DNA of 8,480 bases from CAZEAB01 sp964552945 (GCA_964552945.1 CAZKIP010000015.1:1-8480); one strand, 5' to 3'; positions 1 through 6,629 are shown, counted from the first letter of the stretch. A program made the numbers and translations. Notes: generated by a model from the letters alone, not told the origin.

Positions 1-1049
1 GTTACACTGGCTATTTGCTAGCAAAGAAAGGTTGCCAAGTAGAAATCTATGAGAACCATGCAAAAATTGGTGCGCCTGTTCAATGTACTGGCATCTTAAC
101 TTCTTCTTTTGATGAATTTGATATTCCAATGGGTGAGTTTTTGGTAAATGTCATAGATACTATTGAAGTTTATTCTCCAAATAAAAAGTTGGTAGTTTCT
201 CAGAAAGATTACATAGTTTGCAGAACCAAATTTGACCAATATTTTGCTAAACTTGCTGAAAAGCAAGGGGCCCAAATTCATCTAAATCATTCTTTTTTAA
301 GAAAAGAAGGAGGTGAATTAATCATTAAAGATTCTGTAGCTGGTTCTGAGAAGAGAATTAGGGCAGACATAGTTATTGCGGCCGATGGACCACTTTCTTC
401 TACTGCAAAAGCGTATGGCTTCTATCATAAAGGAAGAAGTAATTATTATGGAATCCAAGCAGTTATGGAAGGTGAATTTAGACCAAATGTAATTAAGACT
501 TATTTTGGAAATGATGTTTGCCCAGGGTTATTTGCTTGGGTAACTCCAGAATCAGATAAACTGGCCAGAGTAGGTTTAGCAATGAAGAAAAATTCAAAAG
601 CTTTCTTTGATAAGTTTGTTGAAGGGAGAGGATGGAAAGTTAAAGAAATGCAGGCAGGCACTATTCCCTTATATCATCCTATGCAGAAATTAAAGAAAGA
701 TAACTGTTACGTTGTTGGAGATGCATCCTCTTATGTTAAAGCTACAACCCTTGGGGGGATAGTACCTTCCTTCCACCAAGTGCAGGTTGTGGCAGATTGT
801 ATTTTAAATAATAAGGATGTTGAGAAAGAAATAAAACCTGTACGTAAAAAGATGTGGATGCATCTTCAAGTACAAAGAATAATGGAGAAGTTTTCTGATA
901 ACGACTGGGATCGCTTGGTTTCATATGTGGCTCAACCTAAAGTACAGAAAGTCTTTGAGAAATATACACGGGATAATCCTGTCCCATTAGTTTCTTCTGC
1001 ATTGCTGAAAGAACCTAGATTTTTGAGGTTTGTAAAGTATTTGTTATAA
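1..1049 (+). CDS. Geranylgeranyl reductase family FAD-dependent oxidoreductase (5' end missing)
   Basis: Flavoprotein of the geranylgeranyl reductase / digeranylgeranylglycerophospholipid reductase family, which reduces the double bonds of isoprenoid chains in archaeal membrane lipids. The reading frame is open from base 3 and codes for YTGYLLAKKG ahead of the TTG at 15, so TTG is not the start: the N-terminus with the GxGxxG dinucleotide-binding loop lies outside the window, probably some 10-40 residues away. Visible motifs are the end of the Rossmann beta-alpha-beta ending in an acidic strand (VEIYE), the family signature around PVQCTG (near base 75-92), CRTKFD (near 220), the ADG motif near 381-389, and the FAD-phosphate-binding VGDASS...TTLGGI near 714-762. 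About 348 residues are seen, close to the usual size of 380-400 once the missing part is added. The exact substrate cannot be told from sequence; ring-type plant chlorophyll substrates are unlikely given the archaeal context. Confidence 0.9.
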   Translation, partial: YTGYLLAKKGCQVEIYENHAKIGAPVQCTGILTSSFDEFDIPMGEFLVNVIDTIEVYSPNKKLVVSQKDYIVCRTKFDQYFAKLAEKQGAQIHLNHSFLRKEGGELIIKDSVAGSEKRIRADIVIAADGPLSSTAKAYGFYHKGRSNYYGIQAVMEGEFRPNVIKTYFGNDVCPGLFAWVTPESDKLARVGLAMKKNSKAFFDKFVEGRGWKVKEMQAGTIPLYHPMQKLKKDNCYVVGDASSYVKATTLGGIVPSFHQVQVVADCILNNKDVEKEIKPVRKKMWMHLQVQRIMEKFSDNDWDRLVSYVAQPKVQKVFEKYTRDNPVPLVSSALLKEPRFLRFVKYLL

Positions 1050-1051
1050 AA

Positions 1052-1065
1052 CATTTAATTAAATG
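1052..1065. terminator. Perfect 14-bp palindrome between convergent genes, possible weak bidirectional terminator
   Basis: CATTTAATTAAATG is a perfect palindrome in the 25-bp gap between the stop of the geranylgeranyl reductase gene and the stop of the minus-strand membrane-protein gene. It can form a 5-bp stem with a 4-nt loop. It is very A/T-rich, so the hairpin is weak, and there is no strong T-run directly after it on the plus strand. The position is right for a shared terminator, but this is inference. Confidence 0.25.
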
Positions 1066-1074
1066 ATTTGTGCT

Positions 1075-1740
1075 TCACTCCTTCTTTTTTCTAATTAGAA
1101 AAATAAATAATATTAACTCTGTAAATAGAATTGCTACTGAATTGATTACGAGATCTGTCATGGCATCAAACCATCCTCCTCCATGAAATTCGATACTTGA
1201 GATGACTTCATCAGTAACAACAATTCCTTCATAATCTCCTCCGCCAAATACTTCGTACCCTCCATCTTCTAAAAACACATACCCACTATATTCTCCTAAT
1301 TCAATTAGAACTCCAATGCCTGATACAAGTAGAAACAGAGTTAGAAAATGAAAGATATTCTTAAACGTAAATATTTTTTCTGTGTTAAATCTTCTTTTCT
1401 GAAGTTCAAAAAAGTAGATTGTTGCTCCTATAAAAAAGATTGAATGACTCCAGAAATCCCACGGGGGAAAAAGATTTTGATTTTGATATAATTTACCAAA
1501 AATATGGGATAAGTGAACTGCGAAACCAGCTAATAAGAATGTAAATGCAAGAGATTTTAGTTTTAATTTTTTTCTGAATATATAAAGAAGGATCCCTAGA
1601 ATTACAAATGTTGACTGGCCTTTAATTGCATAATAGTTTTGAATTTTAAGCGAATATAAAATAAGGAAAATGTTGTAAACAACAAAGATAATTAGAATTG
1701 TTAACATCCGTTGATTTTTAATTTTTTTCCAGAGATTCAT
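1075..1740 (-). CDS. YjdF/DUF2238-like multi-pass membrane protein
   Basis: A 221-residue integral membrane protein with about six hydrophobic segments (near residues 12-31, 43-57, 63-80, 97-113, 129-147 and 195-216) and a lysine-rich C-terminus. The pattern of conserved polar residues resembles the YjdF/DUF2238 family: His76 and His79 followed by Gly82, Trp94-Asp95 with His99, an intramembrane Glu147..Glu150 pair, and Asp193..Asp196..Asn200 near the last helix. The biochemical function of that family is not established; the His/Asp/Glu set inside the membrane hints at metal binding or hydrolysis. Residues 151-188 form a long Gly/Asp/Glu-rich outer loop containing repeated GGG and GG pairs, which seems longer than expected. 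The ATG overlaps the TGA of the upstream gene (ATGA), so the two are probably co-transcribed and translationally coupled. The family call rests on motif memory, not on a search. Confidence 0.65.
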   Translation of the reverse strand: MNLWKKIKNQRMLTILIIFVVYNIFLILYSLKIQNYYAIKGQSTFVILGILLYIFRKKLKLKSLAFTFLLAGFAVHLSHIFGKLYQNQNLFPPWDFWSHSIFFIGATIYFFELQKRRFNTEKIFTFKNIFHFLTLFLLVSGIGVLIELGEYSGYVFLEDGGYEVFGGGDYEGIVVTDEVISSIEFHGGGWFDAMTDLVINSVAILFTELILFIFLIRKKKE

Positions 1741-2495
1741 TTTACAAATTTTAGGATTACTTTTTTGTAATTCTTATTAATCCCACCTAACCTAAATATA
1801 ACGCATTCTTTAATCTTTGCATCTTTTGCATGTTGTAAATCTTTTTCCAATTGTTCCAATTTTAATGTGGGCTCATTACCTAAAACTCCAGTAGCAATTG
1901 TTCCATAACTGGGAATGTATTGATTTCCATATAACTTAACTCCTCTTTGCAACTTTTTATCTGTATTTCTTTTGAGGTAAGGAAGCATGCTGTGATAAAT
2001 CATCTTCATTGTTCTACAACCATATTTGTTGGCGTTAAAATGTAACCCTAGAAAATGCATCCACTTATCTTTAAAAAATCCTTCTGGGAAATATTCTGCT
2101 ACATAAATGTTTTTATGATTTTTGATAAAGTTTCTAATTATTTTTCGATTACTAAAGAATCTGTAGGATTGAGTTATAAATAACGAAGGACTATGTCGTA
2201 ACGGGTATTCAGCATCAATCATTACTGGAACATTTTTTGCTTCTTTAAATACGCGCTTTAAAGCAGATTGTTTTGTAAATGGAGAAAACCAATACCCTTC
2301 GTTGTTTTCAAGTAAAATCCACCAGATGATTTCTTTGATATGTTTACTATTTTTTGATTTATTTATGATTTTTTTTATTTTATTAAATTCTTTTAAAGAT
2401 TTAGCTCCAATGTACAATTTAGTGGACCAATTCACTAAACCTAATTTAGTAAGATTTTCTTTGGTTGGATATTCTTCAAAAAAACTTATGATCAT
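1737..2495 (-). CDS. Conserved-looking protein of unknown function, predicted TIM-barrel-like fold
   Basis: A 252-residue soluble, basic protein that I do not recognise. Predicted beta-strands recur at about 30-residue spacing: near residues 1-6, 26-31, 54-61, 89-94, 129-134, 163-168, 193-203 and 230-236. Eight strands each followed by helix is what a (beta/alpha)8 barrel gives. Polar residues sit at strand ends as in barrel enzymes: Glu7-Glu8 after strand 1, Asp94-Glu96 after strand 4, Glu134 after strand 5, His168 after strand 6. This suggests an enzyme, possibly hydrolytic, but no family signature is visible. The ATG at 2495 is supported by a TATA-like element about 28 nt upstream and there is no Shine-Dalgarno sequence. 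The end overlaps the start of the YjdF-like membrane protein by four bases, so the pair likely acts together. Confidence 0.75.
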   Translation of the reverse strand: MIISFFEEYPTKENLTKLGLVNWSTKLYIGAKSLKEFNKIKKIINKSKNSKHIKEIIWWILLENNEGYWFSPFTKQSALKRVFKEAKNVPVMIDAEYPLRHSPSLFITQSYRFFSNRKIIRNFIKNHKNIYVAEYFPEGFFKDKWMHFLGLHFNANKYGCRTMKMIYHSMLPYLKRNTDKKLQRGVKLYGNQYIPSYGTIATGVLGNEPTLKLEQLEKDLQHAKDAKIKECVIFRLGGINKNYKKVILKFVK

Positions 2496-2518
2496 AAAGA
2501 AACTAAGTGAAGGTAATT

Positions 2519-2527
2519 AATATATTT
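2519..2527 (-). promoter_or_regulatory. TATA element for the TIM-barrel-like/YjdF-like operon
   Basis: AAATATATT on the minus strand, centred about 28 nt before the ATG at 2495, in the 38-bp gap behind the stop of the next upstream gene. The distance fits a leaderless or very short-leader archaeal transcript and supports the chosen start. Confidence 0.5.
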
Positions 2528-2533
2528 ATCCTA

Positions 2534-3310
2534 CTAATCCATTACTTTATACCATTTGTAAAGAACTCTGTCCACTCCTTTAACCAAATCTTCATTATTT
2601 CCGATTATTTTTATACAAGAATCTTTTAATTCTACGGAAGCTTTTGTACCTTCTTTAACCAAAACAAGTTCTATAATTGGATTTCCACCTTTGTTGTTAT
2701 CACAACTCATTATTGGTCTTCCTTCACAAGCATAATGTTCTTCTGTACAAGCAGCATCCGGAATTCTCATAATTCCTTGGGCCAAGTTTAAACTCAATTC
2801 AGAAACTGCTAAAGTATAATAAGGATTTTTAACTAGCGGGTCTATAGCGATATAAACTTTCGCCCCCTTGTTGAAATTCTCGTTTAATTTCCCAGTGATT
2901 TGAATTTCTTCTAAAACTTTTGGAGCGAAATGTAATGGCGTCATTATCAGTTCTTCTCCCGCTTGAATTTCTGTCCACCATAATCCATCAGACTTTACAA
3001 AACTGAATCCATTGTAGATATAACCTTGTTCTTCATTGTCAAGTTCTCCATCAATATTTTTCTGATGTAAATCTTCCATGGTAAGAACTGCAGAACCGGT
3101 AATAGAATTATACCAGGTAAATCCTCCAAAAAGAACTATGAAAAGGCCTATAATCATTCCACCTACAATAAGAAGATTTTTTGTTTCAGAAGCCTTGGTT
3201 TTCCCCATTTCTTCTTCAGATTGTTTAATTGATTTTAAGGTATCTTCTTCTAGCTTTTTATCAAATTCATCTTCCCTTTTAATGGAATCTGTAATGTCTA
3301 ATTCAGTCAT
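2534..3310 (-). CDS. Single-span membrane protein with cysteine-containing extracytoplasmic domain, function unknown
   Basis: A 258-residue protein with three parts. Residues 1-44 are highly charged (Lys/Glu-rich, coiled-coil-like) and should be cytoplasmic. Residues 45-67 are one strongly hydrophobic segment with glycines. Residues 75-258 form a probable outer domain rich in beta-strands, with Cys188, Cys195, Cys203 and Cys232 that could make two disulfides, and aromatic patches (WW at 111-112, KWY near 252-254). Directly after the membrane segment is ITGSAV (residues 70-75), a motif also seen as LTGAAI in the surface protein at the right end of the window. I know similar proteins only as hypothetical proteins of DPANN genomes; no enzymatic motif is visible. 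The start at 3310 has a TATA element about 25 nt upstream. The orientation (N-in, C-out) follows from the charged N-terminus and is inference. Confidence 0.8.
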   Translation of the reverse strand: MTELDITDSIKREDEFDKKLEEDTLKSIKQSEEEMGKTKASETKNLLIVGGMIIGLFIVLFGGFTWYNSITGSAVLTMEDLHQKNIDGELDNEEQGYIYNGFSFVKSDGLWWTEIQAGEELIMTPLHFAPKVLEEIQITGKLNENFNKGAKVYIAIDPLVKNPYYTLAVSELSLNLAQGIMRIPDAACTEEHYACEGRPIMSCDNNKGGNPIIELVLVKEGTKASVELKDSCIKIIGNNEDLVKGVDRVLYKWYKVMD

Positions 3311-3330
3311 ATTGTACCTAAAAATTAGCT

Positions 3331-3339
3331 ATTTATAAA
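3331..3339 (-). promoter_or_regulatory. TATA element for the single-span membrane protein gene
   Basis: TTTATAAAT on the minus strand, centred about 25 nt before the ATG at 3310. It is close to the archaeal TATA consensus and lies between this gene and the tRNA. No Shine-Dalgarno sequence precedes the ATG, so the mRNA is probably leaderless. Confidence 0.6.
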
Positions 3340-3370
3340 CTTAATGAAATACTTTATTTTTGAGAAAATA

Positions 3371-3464
3371 AGCCCCTGGGGAGATTTGAACTCCCGATCT
3401 TTCGCTGTCTGAAACCTAAATCGATTTTACGAGGCGAACGCATTAGCCGCTATGCTACAGGGGC
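3371..3464 (-). tRNA. tRNA-Thr(CGT) with a 21-nt intron at position 37/38
   Basis: On the minus strand a full cloverleaf can be drawn: perfect 7-bp acceptor (GCCCCTG/CAGGGGC), T8-A9, D-stem GCAT/ATGC with an 8-nt loop containing GG, G26, anticodon stem TTCGC/GCGAA, variable region AGATC, T-stem GGGAG/CTCCC with loop TTCAAAT, and T73. The anticodon loop is CTCGTA-A once 21 nt are removed, giving anticodon CGT (3429-3431), which reads ACG threonine codons. G1-C72, C2-G71 and U73 agree with archaeal tRNA-Thr identity. The mature length is 73 nt before CCA addition; CCA is not encoded. The 5' end lies 1 nt behind the stop codon of the zinc-ribbon gene, so the two are likely co-transcribed. Confidence 0.95.
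3407..3427 (-). other. tRNA-Thr intron, near-canonical bulge-helix-bulge
   Basis: The 28 nt between the anticodon-stem strands parse exactly as CTCG-TAA-AATC-GATTTA-GGTT-TCAG-ACA. This is a central helix (CTCG/TCAG, with one C34-C mismatch and one G-U pair), two 3-nt bulges (TA^A and AC^A) and a terminal helix (AATC/GGTT with one U-G pair) closed by a 6-nt loop. Cutting each bulge between its second and third base removes 21 nt between positions 37 and 38, the standard archaeal site for the tRNA splicing endonuclease. The imperfect central helix suggests an endonuclease with relaxed specificity; that part is inference. Confidence 0.85.
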
Positions 3465-3465
3465 A

Positions 3466-3624
3466 TTATAATTGAGAAATTAATTCTTCTTTACTAAATT
3501 TCTTCTGGCACAAATTACAAACTTCATATTTCTTGGAATTTCCAGGTTTCTTGACAATAGTTCCTTTTATTTTCCCTAAAAATAGTTCTTGAATTTTTTC
3601 GCTACAAATGCTACATTTCGCCAT
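3466..3624 (-). CDS. Small zinc-ribbon protein (52 aa)
   Basis: Translation of the minus strand from the ATG at 3622-3624 gives a 52-residue protein beginning MAKCSICSEKIQ and ending in KEELISQL, with two CxxC knuckles: Cys4/Cys7 and Cys36/Cys39. That spacing is a classical four-cysteine zinc ribbon. The middle (LGKIKGTIVKKPG) is basic and glycine-containing, as in small nucleic-acid- or ribosome-associated ribbons. Similar tiny ribbons are familiar in DPANN genomes but have no assigned role. The TAA stop is followed by one base and then the first base of tRNA-Thr, so RNase P processing of a shared transcript would cut right behind the coding region. A TATA-like element lies about 31 nt before the ATG. 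The cysteine pattern and intact frame make this a real gene despite its size; a role in translation or RNA binding is inference. Confidence 0.85.
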   Translation of the reverse strand: MAKCSICSEKIQELFLGKIKGTIVKKPGNSKKYEVCNLCQKKFSKEELISQL

Positions 3625-3650
3625 ATCTTGACAAAAAATACTTCTGTCTT

Positions 3651-3660
3651 TTAAATTTAA
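3651..3660 (-). promoter_or_regulatory. TATA-like element for the zinc-ribbon/tRNA-Thr unit
   Basis: TTAAATTTAA, a symmetric A/T element centred about 31 nt before the ATG at 3624 on the minus strand. As there is no space for a separate promoter between the zinc-ribbon stop and the tRNA, it may serve both. The match is weaker than those of the neighbouring genes. Confidence 0.35.
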
Positions 3661-3698
3661 CGTAGTAAAAGCTAATTCTCAATTTCCCGGTAAAAAGA

Positions 3699-3707
3699 TT
3701 TATAAAA
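3699..3707 (+). promoter_or_regulatory. TATA element for the ATP-grasp-like gene
   Basis: TTTATAAAA, a near-perfect archaeal TATA box, preceded by a purine-rich stretch (AAAAAGA) that could be the BRE. It is centred about 25 nt before the ATG at 3728, so the transcript probably starts at or just before the ATG. The divergent element for the zinc-ribbon gene lies about 45 bp away. Confidence 0.65.
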
Positions 3708-3727
3708 CCCTTCTACAAAACGAGTTA

Positions 3728-4819
3728 ATGGTCGACATTCTGTTTACTTACAACAATCCACATCCACTTTCTTACGGAGGAATCTTTCTAGACGCAGGCG
3801 CATCTCTGCAAAAGAGGGGGTTTGAAGTAGGATTTCTTAACCTCCCTGAATTTGTTAGAACATATGACTTAACACCTTCATATTTAGAAGAAACGGTTGC
3901 TAAGATGCAACCAAAAGTGGTTATTTCCCACCAAGCAAGTTTAGGACGCTCTTTAAACGAAGCAGGTGTTCCAATTGAAGAAAGACAATTTAGAAGATTG
4001 TTAGAGGTAGAAATTGATGAATTTTTCATTGAAAGATATTGGGGAAGAATTCAAACCAATAGTCCCAATAAAAGAGATGATTCTTTAGAATTTAAAGAAG
4101 GATTTGTTAGAAGATTAAGAGACGGGCCCATTCCAATTCCTAAATCTGTTATCAAAGGAGAAACTGGTGAATGGTCCTATTCTAAAGTAAGAGAGAAACT
4201 TTATGGTGACTCTGAGAGAAGACAATTTGTTTTGAAAGATGTAACCAGCACTTTTGGACACGGGGTTTATTTTGTTCCTAGCGAAGAAGATTTTGTTGTT
4301 CATCCGAATGTTAGAATTGCCCAAGAGGAAGTAGTCAACGACGTTCCTTGTGGTTCAAGTTTAAGATTAATCACTTTTCCTGGAGAAATAATTGGAGCAT
4401 TCTTATTTTATAATCGTGAAGATTCACAAAGATCGATTAATTCTGATAATTTTAATGGTACACTTCTTAATGAAGGGGGAGTTAGTTGGGCTAAGTGCAA
4501 TGACCCTCAAGTAAGAGAAGCATTCCCTTACAATTTTGTCAATCCTGATTTGACTATCAGGGAAGACGTCAGAGCATTAATTATCGAAGCAAGCAAACTT
4601 CCCTCACAAAGTCTTTTGAGAGCAATGGATGTTATTGGTGACAATGAAGGAAATCCTTACTTTTTGGAAGCACAAACCCTTCCTGGAAATCCAGAAGGAT
4701 TAACTTATCCTTTAATTGCAGGTTTGCCTTCAAAGGGATTAGTTTATAGCCATAGTGCGGCTTCTCACCTTTTAGCTAATAGTTTGGCCAATTTATTAAA
4801 GACAAACGATCTCCAATAA
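3728..4819 (+). CDS. ATP-grasp-like carboxylate-amine ligase, substrate unknown
   Basis: A 363-residue soluble protein laid out like an ATP-grasp ligase (glutathione synthetase / RimK / D-Ala-D-Ala ligase type), enzymes that activate a carboxylate as acyl phosphate and join it to an amine or thiol. Residues 1-70 form a Rossmann-like pre-ATP-grasp domain. FVLKD (Lys170) with the following small-residue loop TSTFGHG fits the ATP-binding lysine and glycine-rich loop; QEEV (199-202) fits the hinge that binds adenine; Arg213 and Arg230 may bind phosphate; MDVIGD (Asp301) and LEAQTLPGNPEG (Glu314, Gln316) fit the magnesium-binding strands. The usual ExN metal motif reads ExQ here, so activity is uncertain or metal binding is altered. 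A long insert (about 90-135) is not explained. It has its own promoter and is followed 49 bp later by ABCE1. No neighbour reveals the substrate. Confidence 0.65.
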   Translation: MVDILFTYNNPHPLSYGGIFLDAGASLQKRGFEVGFLNLPEFVRTYDLTPSYLEETVAKMQPKVVISHQASLGRSLNEAGVPIEERQFRRLLEVEIDEFFIERYWGRIQTNSPNKRDDSLEFKEGFVRRLRDGPIPIPKSVIKGETGEWSYSKVREKLYGDSERRQFVLKDVTSTFGHGVYFVPSEEDFVVHPNVRIAQEEVVNDVPCGSSLRLITFPGEIIGAFLFYNREDSQRSINSDNFNGTLLNEGGVSWAKCNDPQVREAFPYNFVNPDLTIREDVRALIIEASKLPSQSLLRAMDVIGDNEGNPYFLEAQTLPGNPEGLTYPLIAGLPSKGLVYSHSAASHLLANSLANLLKTNDLQ

Positions 4820-4840
4820 TTGTTAATAAAACCAAAAGTA

Positions 4841-4848
4841 ATATAAAA
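4841..4848 (+). promoter_or_regulatory. TATA element for the ABCE1 gene
   Basis: ATATAAAA centred about 24 nt before the ATG at 4869, inside the 49-bp gap after the ATP-grasp-like gene. A pyrimidine/T-rich stretch (TTCTTCCTTTTT, 4852-4863) lies between it and the ATG and could also serve as a T-rich terminator for the upstream gene. No Shine-Dalgarno sequence is present. Confidence 0.55.
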
Positions 4849-4868
4849 AAATTCTTCCTTTTTAGATT

Positions 4869-6629
4869 ATGAGAAAAAGAATTGCTATCATCCATCGGGA
4901 CAAATGTCATCCTACTGAATGTGGGAACTATCTTTGTGCTAAATTGTGTCCCGTAAACAGAACTGGAGGAGATTGCATTACTCCAAATGATGTTACTAAG
5001 AAAGCAATCATAGACGAAATTTTGTGTACGGGATGCGGAATTTGTCCAACTAGATGCCCTTTTGGTGCAATTGAAATAATTAATCTTCCAGAGACACTAA
5101 CAAAAAATCCTGTGCATCGCTATGGCGAGAATTTATTTGAACTTTACTCTCTCCCAACTCCATTATTTGGTAAAGTTACTGGAATCATTGGTAAGAATGG
5201 AATTGGAAAATCTACAGCTCTAAAAATCATGTCAAATTTGTTAAAACCAAATTTAGGTATATGGGACAATCCTCCAGAATTTAAGGAAGTAATAAATTAT
5301 TTTAAAGGATCAGAAACTCAGAAATTCTTACAAAAACTTCAGAAAGGAGAAATTAATCTTTCTTACAAACCACAGCAGGTAGATTTAATTCCTAAACAAT
5401 TTTCTGGAACAGTTAATGAACTTCTTTCAAAGCTTGATAAAAATAATAAGTTAAAAGAGTACTCAGAAAAGTTACAATTAATAAATTTCTTAGATAGTGA
5501 TGTTGCTCATCTTTCTGGGGGAGAATTACAGAAAGTAGCCATTGCTGCATCTATCCTTAAAGATTCTAACATTTATCTATTTGATGAACCTTCTTCTTAT
5601 TTAGACATTAAACAGCGGGTTAACATCTCTCACTTTATTAGTTCCTTTGCCAACGAAGATACTTCCGTTATAGTTATTGAACACGATTTAATTATTCTTG
5701 ATTACATGACAGATCTAGTTAACATCATGTATGGACATGAAGGAGCTTTTGGAATTGTTTCAACAGTTAAATCTACCAGAGAAGGAGTAAATGCTTATTT
5801 GGAAGGTTTTCTTAAAGAAGAAAATATTAGATTTAGATCTCATTCAATAAAATTTGATAATTCCCAAAGTAAGATGGAAAAATCAAAAGTTAAACTAATC
5901 TCTTGGAAAGATATTGAGAAAAGCTTAGGAAACTTCTCTTTGAAAAGCGAGGAAGGTTTTTTGTACAAAAATGAAGTTGTGGGAATACTTGGAGAAAATG
6001 GGATTGGTAAAACTTCTTTCATCAAGATTTTGGCAGGAGTTCTTGAAAAAGATAAAGGGGAAATTGATGGAGAAATAAAAGTATCTTACAAAGCTCAATA
6101 CTTAGAATCGGATTCAGACATTTTGGTTGCAGATTTTTTGAAGGAAGCAATTAATAATTATAACAATCAACTAATAAATCCCTTGGACTTAGAAAAGTTA
6201 TACACTCAGAAATTATCTGATTTATCGGGGGGGCAATTACAAAGGGTTGCTGTTGCCCATTGTTTATCTCAAGATGCAGAATTATTTTTACTTGATGAAC
6301 CTTCTGCTTACTTAGATGTGGAACAACGTTTGTTGATTTCTAAAGTAATCAGAAATGTTGCCGAGGAAAGAGACGTTGCCATTCTTGTTGTTGATCACGA
6401 TTTAATGTTTTTAGATAATCTTTCAGATAGATTAATCGTATTCTCTGGAATTCCTGCTAAAGAGGGTTTGCTTAAGGGTCCATTTTCTTTACAGGAAGGA
6501 ATGAGTTTATTCCTTAAAGAACTGGATATAACTTTGAGAAGAGACCTCAACTCTAACCGCCCAAGAATTAATAATCCTGGTTCGGTTAAAGATAGGGAAC
6601 AAAGAGAGGAAGGGAAGTATTACTATTAA
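4869..6629 (+). CDS. ABCE1/Rli1 ribosome-recycling ATPase with two [4Fe-4S] clusters
   Basis: Twin-ATPase factor that splits the terminated ribosome into subunits, working in the cytoplasm with aRF1/Pelota. Full length (586 residues). The N-terminal ferredoxin-like domain carries Cys13, 18, 23, 27 and Cys53, 56, 59, 63. The Y-loop HRYGEN is at 83-88. NBD1 has Walker A GKNGIGKST (108-116), the helix-loop-helix insert near 146-170, signature LSGGELQ (215-221), Walker B LFDEPSSYLD and His272. NBD2 has Walker A GENGIGKTS (375-383), signature LSGGQLQ (452-458), Walker B LLDEPSAYLD and His510. The C-terminal hinge ends with RPRIN...KDREQ and the typical YYY tail. All catalytic residues are present. 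The spacing between the second and third cysteines (CGNYLC) is one residue longer than the usual CxxxC. The TAA directly abuts the stop of lgt on the other strand. Confidence 0.98.
   Translation: MRKRIAIIHRDKCHPTECGNYLCAKLCPVNRTGGDCITPNDVTKKAIIDEILCTGCGICPTRCPFGAIEIINLPETLTKNPVHRYGENLFELYSLPTPLFGKVTGIIGKNGIGKSTALKIMSNLLKPNLGIWDNPPEFKEVINYFKGSETQKFLQKLQKGEINLSYKPQQVDLIPKQFSGTVNELLSKLDKNNKLKEYSEKLQLINFLDSDVAHLSGGELQKVAIAASILKDSNIYLFDEPSSYLDIKQRVNISHFISSFANEDTSVIVIEHDLIILDYMTDLVNIMYGHEGAFGIVSTVKSTREGVNAYLEGFLKEENIRFRSHSIKFDNSQSKMEKSKVKLISWKDIEKSLGNFSLKSEEGFLYKNEVVGILGENGIGKTSFIKILAGVLEKDKGEIDGEIKVSYKAQYLESDSDILVADFLKEAINNYNNQLINPLDLEKLYTQKLSDLSGGQLQRVAVAHCLSQDAELFLLDEPSAYLDVEQRLLISKVIRNVAEERDVAILVVDHDLMFLDNLSDRLIVFSGIPAKEGLLKGPFSLQEGMSLFLKELDITLRRDLNSNRPRINNPGSVKDREQREEGKYYY

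Noticed and set aside
15..17. TTG at 15 as start of the geranylgeranyl reductase gene
   Set aside because: The frame is open to the window edge with family-like residues before it, and the Rossmann GxGxxG loop would be missing; the gene is cut by the window, not short.
3078..3338. Plus-strand open frame of 86 residues opposite the single-span membrane protein
   Set aside because: It is antisense to a gene with coherent topology and a good promoter; no promoter or family motif of its own.
3407..3427. Perfect 10-bp palindrome AAATCGATTT in the tRNA region as an operator
   Set aside because: It lies inside the tRNA intron and overlaps the terminal helix of the bulge-helix-bulge, which explains it better.
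3403..3438. Alternative reading of the tRNA as Ser(CGA) with a different intron position
   Set aside because: A serine tRNA needs a long variable arm, absent here; the acceptor G1-C72/C2-G71 pairs, U73 and the CTCGTAA loop fit Thr, and the intron cut sites fall correctly in the bulges.
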